A stretch of 64,000 bases of DNA from assembly GCA_944393565.1 (NCBI GenBank), contig CALYAM010000002.1, positions 62,001 through 126,000 on the forward strand, given 5' to 3'. The position numbers and the translations under genes were made by a program. The notes below the pieces were generated by a model, which saw nothing but the letters and a program-made list of their open reading frames with translations, had not been told where the DNA came from and made no database searches. Every line of letters begins with the position of its first letter. The first letter of the stretch is position 1. Positions 26,003-35,053 of this stretch are shown here, one piece after another. This stretch comes from an uncultured Clostridia bacterium. Its GTDB lineage: Bacteria; Bacillota; Clostridia; TANB77; CAG-508.

Positions 26003-29000
26003 TTAATTTAACACATATTTTTTTATTAATATAATTCCGCTTGCTAGCATTAATAGTATTACAAGTATTAACGTAATGTATGTAGGCATATTACCTGTCT
26101 TTACAGTTAGCATTACAGGAGCATCATCAATATCATCTTCTCCTTCTTTTTGATTATCCGGTGTTGAATCAATATCTTTTGCATCATCTTCATTATAGTC
26201 TTCACTTATTTCAGCTATATTTACCTTTAATCCTAAATTTTCATCGTCATTTATCCATGTTAATATTACTTCTACTGTTGCACTCTCACCTGGTTGTAAT
26301 AGTGTGTTTTCTAATTTCCTTGTAACTATTTTTCCATCTTTTTCTTCCCAATCAGGGTTATCTTCTTTCAAGAAAGTTAAGCCTTCTGGTATATAGTCTG
26401 ATACTTCTTTTGCATAACCTGCAATTTCTCCCTCATTTGTAATTTTAATTACATAGCCAAATTTTACTGTTACCTCATCTAGTTTTTTTCTATCCAAATC
26501 TACTTTTACAATTGGCTCTGGATCTTCTAAGCCAGTATGTCCAGTTTCCCTTATTGTTGTTTCTCCATTTTCTGTAATGTAAACCTTGCTTACCCATTTT
26601 AATAGGCTTAAGTCAAAATATTTTACTTTTAAATATTCTTTGTCAATATCATCTTCATCTGGAATATTGTTACCCGGTATAGAGTCTTCATCATTAATAT
26701 CCTTTCCGTCCTCATCACTATCATCAGTAATCTCTGCCGTATTAATAATAATTCTATCTGTTGGAAGGTTTAGTTCTGTTACTTTAAATGCAATTTGTAC
26801 ATCTCTATAATCTGGATTTAGATATTCCCCTTCTGATGATAATTCTTTTGTTGTATCAAACGGATTTATAAGATTGTTTTCTCCTCTAGCGTCTGATTTT
26901 TCTTTTGATAGGTAATCTGTTGAAACGGATTTTCCATCTTCTGACAGATTCCACTCATATTTTTTATTAATCTCATGTTCTGGCAAGTAAGATAGTCCAT
27001 TTGGGATGTCATCTGTAATTTCTTTCGCATAACCTGCCATTTTTCCTTCATTATATACTCTTATTGTGTAAACTACTATATTATTGTTTGCAACCAAAAC
27101 CGGTTCTTTTGTATGAGTATATACAAGTTTTCCATCTTCTGTTAGGCTTACTTCTGGAACTCTATCTGTAATCTCCTCTCCATTTACATTTGTAATAAAC
27201 TTGCGCAGAGCTAAATCAAAATATTGTAATTTTAGTTGCTCGTAGTCATCATCATCTTCTTGGTATTTAGAGTTATCATCTGGTGGTGTATAATCATCTG
27301 TATTAACGTTTCCTGGTGTTGAATCTGTGTCATTATTACTGTCTTCTGTTATCTCAGCTATATTTCTTAAAATATTTTCAGATGTATTTGGCTCTGTTAC
27401 CTCAAATTCTATTAAAACATCTCTATAATCCAAGTTTGGATTTTCTGAAGTTTTATCAAATCCCTCAATTAAAAAGTTTTCTTCTTTACTTGTTGATTCT
27501 TTATTAGAATTTGCTTCTGATAAATAATTTGTTGTTACTGTTTTACCGTCTTCATCGACAATCCATTTGTATTTTGCATTAATTTCGCTCTCTTCTGCTG
27601 ATACGAATTTAAGTCCTTCTGGTATATAATCTGTAATTTCCTCAGCATAACCTGCTATTTTCCCTTCATTGTATACCCTTATTGTGTATATTACTCTATC
27701 ACTTGTTTGTACACCAATAGGATCTTTTGGATGTGAATATATCGCTGTTGTTGACGTTCCTGCAATTAGTCCTGTTAAATCTACCTGTGGAATTCTCGAT
27801 GTTATTTCTTCGTCATTTATTTGTGTTATGAATTTTCTTAGTGCTAAGTCAAAGTATTCTAATTTTAAGTGTTCTTCATCGATGTCGTCCTCTTCTGGTT
27901 CATTATTTCCCGGTATAGAGTCTCTATCTGTTACATCGTCTCCATTCGAGTCAGTATCTTCGCTAATTTCTGCAATATTAGTTAATATATTATCAGATGT
28001 ATTTGGCTCAACGACTTCAAAAGCAACTTTTACATCTTTATAGTGTAAGGTTTCCATATTTTCTGGGTCAAAGGCTAATATCTCGTTTTTATCGTCTTTT
28101 TCTAAAGATAAATAATTTGTTGTGATTTTAGTACCATCTTCTGATAGTCTCCACATGTATTCTATATTAGTTGGATCTGTAACTAAAAATTTTAAACCGT
28201 CTGGAATATCATCTGTGATTTCTTTAGCATAACCTGATATTTCACCTTCATTATATATACGAATAGTATATATTACTATGTCTCCTGTTTGTACAGCTAC
28301 TGGATCTTTTGGGTGTGTATATTCTGCTGAAGTAGCTGTTCCATCTTTTAACCCCGTTACATCAACTTGTGGAATTCTTGATGTTATTTCTTTATCATTC
28401 ACTTGTGTTATAAATTTTCTTAAAGCCAAATCAAACTCTGGCTGTTCTATATCTGTTTCTTTTTCAATAATTATTTCATGTGGTTCTTTTTCTATAATTG
28501 CAACAGGCTGTTCTTGTAAATAGTTTTCACTACTAGTCCAGCAAGTTATAGTTGTTGTCATATAATTTATTTTTGCCTGTACTTTTAATTTCATAATATT
28601 TTTGTTAGAAGTTGGTATTGCAATGTAAAATTCTTTTTCCATTAGTCTAGAGTCGATAACATCGTTTTCTATAATATTTTTACCTGTATCTAATAATTTA
28701 TAATCCGTTATTTCTTCTTCATTTTGATCCACAATCTTTACTTCAAATGTATATGGTAATTTTGTATGGTTTGATTCTTCAAAATAATATGGCCCTGATA
28801 TAAAGTACTCAGTATCTCCTATTGTTTCTGTTGTTGTTACATTCTCTCCTTCTGGCTTAGTAAATTGAAAATTAGGCTCTTTTAAATCTCTTATTTCACT
28901 TGTTCCATACAAAGATGCGTTTTCTTTTGCTGATGTTATAAAATATGTATATAGTTTTTTCATATCATTATATCTTTGAAGGCCTTCTGTTGTAAGTGGC

Positions 29001-29653
29001 TTTCCAATTTCTTCTATTGCTGTATCATTTATTGCAATTGATGGAAAATTATCTGGTTCATAATGATAGCCTAAATTATCTGAAGAAAAATACCATAAAG
29101 CAATTTGTTGAATAACTTCTATGTCATTATCTGTTAATACATCTCTATCTATTCCTGCATCTGATAATAATCGTTCTTTTACAGTATTTCTATCTTCTTC
29201 AGGAACTTGTTTTGGAAGATATGAATGTTCTAGAATCCATAGCATAGAATTATATTTTGTTTGATCTTTAAATAAATCTTTATATTTTTGTTCAACACTA
29301 CTTAAGTCCTTCATATTAAATGAAACATCATATTCTTTTTTATCGTTTCCTGCAGTTGTTGCACTTCCAAATCCTATTTCTGGATTAATACAGTAAATAG
29401 CTTCGTCATAGTTTGCGACTGCATCATCTTGCATACTGTCATAGCTTACTATTTTCCATATTGTTTTTTCAGAATTAGTCATGCTGCTTGATGTATTAAC
29501 GCTTGTAATCTTATATGTTTCGTTGCCTTCTCTTTGTCCTATTATATTCAAATATTTCGAATCCGTCGCAAATGCCTGCACAGCCATAAATACTATTACA
29601 AAAATACTTGCTAATACTAAAATCGCTATTCCAACTTTTGTTTTCTTTGCCAT
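26003..29653 (-). CDS. Large surface adhesin with N-terminal thioester domain and four repeats
   Basis: The 1216-residue protein has a signal peptide (about 1-29) and an N-terminal domain resembling TQXA thioester adhesin domains: Cys88 in AIYCINP and Gln183 in QQIALW are placed to form the internal thioester. Four tandem DUF11-like repeats of about 190 residues follow, beginning FDLALRKFIT (three times) and FDLSLLKWVS. They contain VYTIRVYNEGEIAGYAKE-type strands and acidic linkers. A C-terminal membrane helix ends with KK, but no LPxTG-like sortase motif precedes it. It should therefore remain a membrane-anchored stalk. Promoter and terminator are its own. The thioester call is inferred from two spaced motifs. 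Confidence 0.82.
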   Translation of the reverse strand: MAKKTKVGIAILVLASIFVIVFMAVQAFATDSKYLNIIGQREGNETYKITSVNTSSSMTNSEKTIWKIVSYDSMQDDAVANYDEAIYCINPEIGFGSATTAGNDKKEYDVSFNMKDLSSVEQKYKDLFKDQTKYNSMLWILEHSYLPKQVPEEDRNTVKERLLSDAGIDRDVLTDNDIEVIQQIALWYFSSDNLGYHYEPDNFPSIAINDTAIEEIGKPLTTEGLQRYNDMKKLYTYFITSAKENASLYGTSEIRDLKEPNFQFTKPEGENVTTTETIGDTEYFISGPYYFEESNHTKLPYTFEVKIVDQNEEEITDYKLLDTGKNIIENDVIDSRLMEKEFYIAIPTSNKNIMKLKVQAKINYMTTTITCWTSSENYLQEQPVAIIEKEPHEIIIEKETDIEQPEFDLALRKFITQVNDKEITSRIPQVDVTGLKDGTATSAEYTHPKDPVAVQTGDIVIYTIRIYNEGEISGYAKEITDDIPDGLKFLVTDPTNIEYMWRLSEDGTKITTNYLSLEKDDKNEILAFDPENMETLHYKDVKVAFEVVEPNTSDNILTNIAEISEDTDSNGDDVTDRDSIPGNNEPEEDDIDEEHLKLEYFDLALRKFITQINDEEITSRIPQVDLTGLIAGTSTTAIYSHPKDPIGVQTSDRVIYTIRVYNEGKIAGYAEEITDYIPEGLKFVSAEESEINAKYKWIVDEDGKTVTTNYLSEANSNKESTSKEENFLIEGFDKTSENPNLDYRDVLIEFEVTEPNTSENILRNIAEITEDSNNDTDSTPGNVNTDDYTPPDDNSKYQEDDDDYEQLKLQYFDLALRKFITNVNGEEITDRVPEVSLTEDGKLVYTHTKEPVLVANNNIVVYTIRVYNEGKMAGYAKEITDDIPNGLSYLPEHEINKKYEWNLSEDGKSVSTDYLSKEKSDARGENNLINPFDTTKELSSEGEYLNPDYRDVQIAFKVTELNLPTDRIIINTAEITDDSDEDGKDINDEDSIPGNNIPDEDDIDKEYLKVKYFDLSLLKWVSKVYITENGETTIRETGHTGLEDPEPIVKVDLDRKKLDEVTVKFGYVIKITNEGEIAGYAKEVSDYIPEGLTFLKEDNPDWEEKDGKIVTRKLENTLLQPGESATVEVILTWINDDENLGLKVNIAEISEDYNEDDAKDIDSTPDNQKEGEDDIDDAPVMLTVKTGNMPTYITLILVILLMLASGIILIKKYVLN

Positions 29654-29687
29654 AACATTTACCTTCCTTTTTTACTTATATAATTTA

Positions 29688-29715
29688 ATTGTACTATTTT
29701 TTTTTTATATGTCAA
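29688..29715 (-). promoter_or_regulatory. Promoter of the thioester adhesin gene
   Basis: TTGACA (29710-29715) and TACAAT (29688-29693) are spaced by 16 bases on the minus strand, about 35 bases before the start codon. The rest of the 362-base gap 29654-30015 holds the tRNA promoter and a short palindrome at 29883-29906 of unknown use. Confidence 0.7.
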
Positions 29716-29969
29716 TAGGCGATATTTGCCACTTTGTTTAAGTTTTTTTTTCATTATTTTTTTCTGTTACGGAATAAACCATTATAAAGAACGTATTTTC
29801 TTTTTCCTCTATATTACAATTATATTACATTTTAGGCGTAAAATCAACTTATTATGCTGATTTTGTAGCGTTTTTGCTCTTTCCCTAAATTAATTTTAAT
29901 TTAGGGTATTTTCACTTTGTCTTATACATATACTTATATTAACACTAAAATAATAAATGTTTTTTATAC

Positions 29970-29998
29970 TTGACATTTGAATATTTTTTTGTTATTCT
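29970..29998 (+). promoter_or_regulatory. Promoter of the tRNA pair
   Basis: A perfect TTGACA (29970-29975) and TATTCT (29993-29998) are spaced by 17 bases, so transcription would begin a few bases before the tRNA-Gly gene. Confidence 0.6.
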
Positions 29999-30015
29999 TA
30001 TAATGTTCTATTTGT

Positions 30016-30091
30016 GCGGGAATAGCTCAGTTGATAGAGCGCTGCCTTGCCAAGGCAGAGGTCGCGGGTTTGAGCCCCGTTTCCCGCTCCA
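30016..30091 (+). tRNA. tRNA-Gly (anticodon GCC)
   Basis: A complete 76-base cloverleaf: 7-bp acceptor (GCGGGAA with TTCCCGC), D arm, anticodon loop TTGCCAA with GCC, T arm with GGTTTGAGC, and an encoded CCA end. It reads GGC and GGT codons. The anticodon loop has the usual seven bases, so this tRNA shows no sign of four-base decoding. Confidence 0.95.
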
Positions 30092-30096
30092 TAAAT

Positions 30097-30170
30097 GGCG
30101 CTATAGCCAAGCGGTAAGGCACGAGTCTGCAAAACTCTGATCCCCGGTTCGATTCCGGGTGGCGCCTCCA
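30097..30170 (+). tRNA. tRNA-Cys (anticodon GCA)
   Basis: A 74-base cloverleaf: acceptor GGCGCTA with TGGCGCC, anticodon loop CTGCAAA with GCA, T arm GGTTCGATT, and an encoded CCA end. One mismatch lies at the top of the anticodon stem (C27 with T43). It is 5 bases after tRNA-Gly and co-transcribed with it. Confidence 0.94.
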
Positions 30171-30214
30171 ATGACATATCTGTTCGAATTGATAGAACAA
30201 AATTGCTACAAAAT

Positions 30215-30246
30215 CAATCAGAAAATATAATCTGGTTGTTTTTTTG
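30215..30246 (+). terminator. Terminator of the tRNA pair
   Basis: An 8-bp stem (30215-30222 with 30231-30238, one G-T pair) is followed by a run of T residues. Confidence 0.65.
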
Positions 30247-30296
30247 TTGCCTATGAACAATATAAAATCATACAAATGAAAGGATAGTGCAAATAA

Positions 30297-30494
30297 ATGG
30301 AGATAATTAAACAAGAATTACAATTTGAAGGAAGTCCAAAACAAAGGCTAGAATTTATACATGAGTTTTCTAAAGTTATTCCAACAATTATCAACGGTAG
30401 CATTAGAAAAATTGAAAAACTAACATTACATATATTGAACCATATAAATTATGGAGAAAATAAAATTGGAAATAAAAACAATAGAGCAAAATAA
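30297..30494 (+). CDS. Possible small protein of 65 residues
   Basis: An open frame starting MEIIKQELQF, with AAAGGA 12 bases upstream, which is a little far. The product is Lys- and Asn-rich with a predicted helical middle. It has no recognisable family and no clear promoter of its own beyond read-through from the tRNAs. It may be a real small gene or chance in AT-rich DNA. Confidence 0.35.
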   Translation: MEIIKQELQFEGSPKQRLEFIHEFSKVIPTIINGSIRKIEKLTLHILNHINYGENKIGNKNNRAK

Positions 30495-30559
30495 AGTAGC
30501 ATTGAGTTTATTAAATATAATAGAGTTCTGAAGACTAACTTGTTTGAAGGCTTATATTT

Positions 30560-30588
30560 TTGACAAGTTTATATAAATGTAGTATAAT
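30560..30588 (+). promoter_or_regulatory. Consensus sigma-A promoter of the 141-residue gene
   Basis: A perfect TTGACA (30560-30565) and a perfect TATAAT (30583-30588) are spaced by 17 bases. The leader of about 80 bases ends in AGAGGAGG, so expression should be very high. Confidence 0.88.
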
Positions 30589-30676
30589 ATAAGTGTAACC
30601 ATTTTTTTTAAGATCTTCCATGTTTGCATCTGCATCATGTGATTGATCAACTAAGATTTTAGAGGAGGATGGAAAA

Positions 30677-31102
30677 ATGGCTAACAACATCATCGCAATG
30701 GATTCTCAGTCCTACAAGGTAGATTTTGTTTCTGACTGTGAAGCCTATTGTGACGAACGTCACATCGGGTCTATCAGCGAAGAAACTCTCGCAAACTGCT
30801 TTGAAATGCCTGAAAATGGTGTCAGGGTAAAAAACCTCTATTTTGAGGATACATACTACCCAATCATGAATCAAAGCTGTTTGGACTGCCGTTGCGAAAA
30901 CCTTGGACACTTTTGCTACAACAATGGTCGTGTGGTATTCGTTTACCGCAATGGCAAGACTTACATTGCAAAGGGGTACAAAATTCTGAACGAGCTGCGT
31001 GCTGCAGGGTACACTGAGTCTGGTCTCTTCGTTCCATTCTCGAATGGTGAAGAAATTCTGGACTATGCACTTAGAGTGCGTTGGGAGTCCATCACCAAGT
31101 AA
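30677..31102 (+). CDS. Cysteine-rich 141-residue protein with foreign composition, function unknown
   Basis: The gene is clearly richer in G+C than all its neighbours, and it uses C-ending codons that the other genes avoid. The 141-residue product starts MANNIIAMDSQ and has cysteines in two groups (DCEAYC, and SCLDCRC followed by HFC), which could bind a metal. It has no signal peptide or membrane helix. Expression signals are ideal: consensus promoter, AGGAGG with good spacing, and a strong double-hairpin terminator. I do not recognise the family. Composition and isolated position suggest recent acquisition. Confidence 0.8.
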   Translation: MANNIIAMDSQSYKVDFVSDCEAYCDERHIGSISEETLANCFEMPENGVRVKNLYFEDTYYPIMNQSCLDCRCENLGHFCYNNGRVVFVYRNGKTYIAKGYKILNELRAAGYTESGLFVPFSNGEEILDYALRVRWESITK

Positions 31103-31111
31103 GTTAGTCTT

Positions 31112-31174
31112 CCCAAGATAAGCACTGCACATCTTGGGGCATTGGGGTCAGCTTTGGCTGGCTCCTTTGTTTTT
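31112..31174 (+). terminator. Double-hairpin terminator of the 141-residue gene
   Basis: A first stem (31112-31119 with 31131-31138) is followed by a G/C-rich 9-bp stem allowing G-U pairs (31144-31152 with 31157-31165), then a T-rich tail. Confidence 0.85.
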
Positions 31175-31306
31175 ACAAAAGTTTTATATTAAATATCCTG
31201 AAATTTTTAAATAATATTTTAATCTATATATAACTTAGTTAATTATTATATCAATCGTTAATGATAAATGGAGTTGTAAATATCTACGACACCTGCTCCA
31301 AATAAT

Positions 31307-31346
31307 ATAAAAACAATGAGAATTTATTAATTTTCATTGTTTTTAT
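31307..31346. terminator. Orphan terminator-like hairpin
   Basis: A perfect 13-bp stem (31307-31319 with 31334-31346) has a 14-base loop and A/T tracts on both feet. No protein gene ends just before it on either strand. A short foldable segment (31269-31299) precedes it, so it may end a small RNA. Nothing else is seen in 31175-31544. Confidence 0.55.
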
Positions 31347-31544
31347 TATGTATAGATGAAATAATCCTAAAAATTTTATGAGAAACAATTTAAGACCATT
31401 GTTATAAACTATCAAAAATTTATATTCTCAATTACTTCTTTATAAAATCATTGTATTCATACGCAGGTTAGTTAATTATATGTCTCACTTTTTAAAAATA
31501 TATAGTTTTATTACTATTACCAAGCTTGTATTTTCCTTTGTTTG

Positions 31545-31573
31545 TTGAAATTTTCCTTTTTTTGTTGTATAAT
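31545..31573 (+). promoter_or_regulatory. Promoter of the M23 surface peptidase gene
   Basis: TTGAAA (31545-31550) and TATAAT (31568-31573) are spaced by 17 bases, just upstream of a GGAGGAG ribosome site. Confidence 0.8.
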
Positions 31574-31596
31574 AAAGAGGAGGAGAGTGAAATTTT

Positions 31597-33687
31597 ATGT
31601 GTAAAAAATTTCTTTTTACATTTTATATTGCATCTATCATTCTTTTACTTGTATCCGTTTTTTCATATGCTGCTAGTGAAGAATTGCAAACATATTCTTA
31701 TAAAGTAATAAATCAACATAATATTAACTATATAGTTGGTATCTCTGCAGATACTACTTTAGAAGAACTTCTTAGCAACATTTCCTTTAATAGCTCTTTT
31801 CAAGTATTTACTTCTGATGGAAGTCAAGCTAAAAATACAGATTTAGTAAAAACAGGAATGTATATTAGCATCAATAATAATTTATATTATCTTGTTGTTG
31901 GTGGGGATGTTAATGGCGACGGAAAAATTACTCAAACAGATTTATTAAAAATTCGCTCACATATTGTAATGATTTCACCTTTAGAAGATTCATTTTTACA
32001 AGCTGCTGACTTAGGAATAAGCGCATCCATTACTGCTACTGATATATTACAAATGAAGCGAATTTTAGTAAATTTAATGGATCAAGATAGCCTTTATAAA
32101 TATTCTTCTTCTAATAATGAATTTTCTTATACTACTTATAAATTAACAAATTCCATAAGACTAGATAGATACTTGGATGAATACTATAATACTGTTACTA
32201 TTCCAGAACAAATTCAGGATAGCCCTGTTGTTTCTTTAGGTAAAGATTTATTTGCTAAGAATTACAGTATTAAAACAATTGAAATTTCTAAAAATATAAT
32301 GTTTATCCCTCTGGATTTATTACAAAGATGTGCTAATTTGGAATCGATTAACATATCAAAAGGTAATACAAATTATTTATCTCAAGATGGCATATTGTAT
32401 AGTAGTGATGGGAAAACATTAATTTCATATCCTCCCGGAAAAACAAACGTTTCTTACCTTATCGAAGAAACTGTTCAGTCTCTTGGACCTAATTGCTTTA
32501 GCAATGCGCTTCTTTTGAAACAACTGTTTGTTCCTTCTGCTGTAACATACATTAATGATTCCTCTTTTGAAAATTGGTCTGGAAGTGTTTATGGAGATGA
32601 TGATTCTTCTATTATTAATTTTGCTAAATCCAACAATCTTCCCTACGTAATTGATAAGCCTCCTGTTGTTGAACAAATTACCCAATCAAATACGCCTTCC
32701 CAAGTATCAGGCTTTAGTTTTCTCGCAACTGATGATGCTGGTATTGTGGCATGGACCATTACAAAATCGGAAGAAGCTGCAACAAATTGGACTAAAATCA
32801 CTTCAACTCTTAGGTTAAACGCTACTAAAGATAATATCACAGAAAACGGAAAATACATCATTTGGTTAAAAGATTGTTTAAATCACGTTACACAGAAAGA
32901 AGTTACAGTTAATAATATTGATTATACTCCCCCTACTGTTACATCAATAAATATCATTAGTCCTGGCTCTGGTGAGATTTTCTTTGGTGAAACTGTTACA
33001 ATTCGTGTTACTTTTAGTGAAATAATTAAAGGCTCGGCTCCTACACTTTTATTAAACGTAGGTGGTATAGCGGGTATAGGCACAATGCATCCTGGAGTAG
33101 TTAGTGGAACAACAAATTATATTGATTATATTTACACCACCGCAAAACAAGCTGGACTAATTACTATCGCAAGTTATTCTGGTGGGAATTTAACTGACTT
33201 AGCCGGTAATATAGCTATTATTAATACCAAAGAAAATACCGGAAATCAGGTTACAATTAAAATAGCAAATGGTAACCAGATCGCAAATACAGGAGTTTAT
33301 ATTATTCCTCCTGTTGATATCTCTCAAACTTATATTGGTGCATTTTTCGACTCCGGTCACCTTGGTCTTGATATATATAAAAATGATAGAACAAGCGGTC
33401 TTCCAATTTATGCTTGTGCTGATGGAACAATTACTAGAGTTAATCGCGGAGATGGATTTGTATATATTGATCATGGAAATGGTGTCGTTATGAGATATGG
33501 TCACATGCTAGGAGATATTGTTCATAGTGGTGCTTATGCTGTTGGTCGTCAAGTTAAACAAGGTGAACAAATTGGTACAATGGCATCACAAGGAATTAGT
33601 GGATTACCTGCTCATTTGCATTTAGAAATTATTATTAACGGTACAGAAGTAGATCCATTAACTTATTTGCCAGAATTGTTAAACTAA
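31597..33687 (+). CDS. Secreted M23 metallopeptidase with dockerin-like module and BspA-type repeats
   Basis: The 696-residue protein has a signal peptide (about 1-26) and a domain plus dockerin type I-like pair (about 34-165; GDVNGDGKITQTD). BspA/LRR_5-like repeats (about 175-330), Ig-like domains (about 345-560) and a C-terminal M23 domain follow. The zinc site appears intact: the HLGLD segment (HxxxD motif) and HLHLE (HxH). It should cut peptide cross-links in peptidoglycan outside the cell. The N-terminal module matches the C-terminal module of the LRR protein at 11257. Monocistronic, with its own promoter and a shared terminator. Confidence 0.88.
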   Translation: MCKKFLFTFYIASIILLLVSVFSYAASEELQTYSYKVINQHNINYIVGISADTTLEELLSNISFNSSFQVFTSDGSQAKNTDLVKTGMYISINNNLYYLVVGGDVNGDGKITQTDLLKIRSHIVMISPLEDSFLQAADLGISASITATDILQMKRILVNLMDQDSLYKYSSSNNEFSYTTYKLTNSIRLDRYLDEYYNTVTIPEQIQDSPVVSLGKDLFAKNYSIKTIEISKNIMFIPLDLLQRCANLESINISKGNTNYLSQDGILYSSDGKTLISYPPGKTNVSYLIEETVQSLGPNCFSNALLLKQLFVPSAVTYINDSSFENWSGSVYGDDDSSIINFAKSNNLPYVIDKPPVVEQITQSNTPSQVSGFSFLATDDAGIVAWTITKSEEAATNWTKITSTLRLNATKDNITENGKYIIWLKDCLNHVTQKEVTVNNIDYTPPTVTSINIISPGSGEIFFGETVTIRVTFSEIIKGSAPTLLLNVGGIAGIGTMHPGVVSGTTNYIDYIYTTAKQAGLITIASYSGGNLTDLAGNIAIINTKENTGNQVTIKIANGNQIANTGVYIIPPVDISQTYIGAFFDSGHLGLDIYKNDRTSGLPIYACADGTITRVNRGDGFVYIDHGNGVVMRYGHMLGDIVHSGAYAVGRQVKQGEQIGTMASQGISGLPAHLHLEIIINGTEVDPLTYLPELLN

Positions 33688-33690
33688 TTT

Positions 33691-33739
33691 TAAAAAGAGA
33701 ACTTGAAATAGTAACATACTATTTCAAGTTCTCTTTTTA
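33691..33739. terminator. Bidirectional terminator, M23 gene / D-Ala-D-Ala carboxypeptidase
   Basis: A perfect 21-bp inverted repeat (33691-33711 with 33719-33739) has a 7-base loop and A/T tracts at both feet. Confidence 0.92.
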
Positions 33740-33783
33740 GTCCACCAGTGCAAAGCACATAGCATATGGCGAAGCCACTTTTC

Positions 33784-35001
33784 TTATTTAATAAGATATG
33801 CCTTCCATAATTCTTTCCAATATTCCCACTCATCTTTTTTCTTTACGGAAATTGGTGTTACAAGGCTTAAATTTAGTATTTCCTGTTCTTTATTTTTTAC
33901 TACAATATTTCCTACCTTTCTGTTTTTTTCTACAGGTGCTTCTAATTTGCCTTCACAATTAATCTCTATTGTTATTTGTTCTTCTTCTTTTACTGGATAA
34001 TTTTCATAAGGAAACTCTTCTTCTATTTTAGGCAAAATACTTTCCTGTTTTCCCTTTATTATTTCTATTTTATTTTCCTGTTGCCATGCTTCAAAAGCCT
34101 TTTCTACTTTCTTTTTTAAATCCATTTCAGAATAATTTGCATAAGTATATTCTATTATTTGTATACTATCTTTCGTTCGAATTTTTTTGCTATCTGCCCC
34201 AAGTACAACGGAAATAATATTTTTTCCGTTTCTTGTACACGATGTTACTAAACATCTGCCCGCATTATTGGTAAATCCTGTTTTTACTCCGTTAATACCT
34301 TCTAAATTACCAAGCAGCTCATTTGTGTTGTATAATTCTCTTTGCTTCCCATTAATTAAAATAGTTTTTGTCTTACAGCTTACAATTTCTGAAAATTTTT
34401 TATTTTTGAGTGCATAATCTGTAAGGATTGCAAGTTCATATGCAGTTGTATAATGTTCTTTATCATCTAACCCGTGAGGTGTTACAAAATGTGTATTATT
34501 AAGCCCTAATTCTTTAGCTTTTTTATTCATTAAGACCGCAAATCCTTTATAGTCTCCCCCAATTGTCTCTGCAATTTGTACCGCAGCATCATTTCCAGAG
34601 CATAGCATTAAACCATATAATAAATCATTCATACTAACTTTGTCTCCTGTTTCTAGTCCTAATCTTGAACCTCCTATGTTAGCAGCTCTATTGGATACAA
34701 TTATTTCCTCTTCAAGTTTACTATTTTCTAGGGCAATAATTGCTGTCATTATCTTAGTTGTACTTGCCATAGCAGTTTTCTCATTACTGTTTTTGCCATA
34801 TAAAATTCGCTTTGATTCTCTGTCTATGACAACTGCATAGCGTGAATTTATCTTGGGCTTATCTACCACACTTGCAGATGCCTGTATTTCTTCAGTATAA
34901 ATTTGATTTATATTTATTTGTTCTGTGTCAATGTCATCTGCAAAACATGTAGTTGTTATTAAGGCAACTAATATAAATAGAGTACTTATTTTTTTTAGCA
35001 T
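33784..35001 (-). CDS. D-alanyl-D-alanine carboxypeptidase (low-molecular-weight PBP)
   Basis: The 405-residue exported enzyme trims the terminal D-Ala of peptidoglycan stem peptides. It has a signal peptide (about 1-22), the active-site STTK (Ser80-Lys83), SGN (135-137) and KTG (240-242) motifs of peptidase family S11, and a C-terminal beta-rich domain with a terminal amphipathic segment. The ATG at 35001 follows AGAGGTGA with good spacing; an in-frame GTG at 35022 overlaps that site. DacF or DacA are both possible names. Its neighbour is a CAP protein on the same strand, 52 bases upstream. Confidence 0.92.
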   Translation of the reverse strand: MLKKISTLFILVALITTTCFADDIDTEQININQIYTEEIQASASVVDKPKINSRYAVVIDRESKRILYGKNSNEKTAMASTTKIMTAIIALENSKLEEEIIVSNRAANIGGSRLGLETGDKVSMNDLLYGLMLCSGNDAAVQIAETIGGDYKGFAVLMNKKAKELGLNNTHFVTPHGLDDKEHYTTAYELAILTDYALKNKKFSEIVSCKTKTILINGKQRELYNTNELLGNLEGINGVKTGFTNNAGRCLVTSCTRNGKNIISVVLGADSKKIRTKDSIQIIEYTYANYSEMDLKKKVEKAFEAWQQENKIEIIKGKQESILPKIEEEFPYENYPVKEEEQITIEINCEGKLEAPVEKNRKVGNIVVKNKEQEILNLSLVTPISVKKKDEWEYWKELWKAYLIK

Positions 35002-35053
35002 AATAAAATCACCTCTTAACACTATATTCCAAAAAGGTGATTTTATAACTACT

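Noticed and set aside
26003-29653. Sortase-anchored wall protein
   Set aside because: No LPxTG-like motif precedes the C-terminal helix, and no sortase gene is in the window.
29883-29906. Short palindrome as a terminator
   Set aside because: The stem is short and A/T-rich, has a weak T-tract and no gene ends before it. Listed only as unexplained.
30027-30314. Minus-strand open frame across the two tRNA genes
   Set aside because: It is antisense to well-formed tRNA genes and has no ribosome site.
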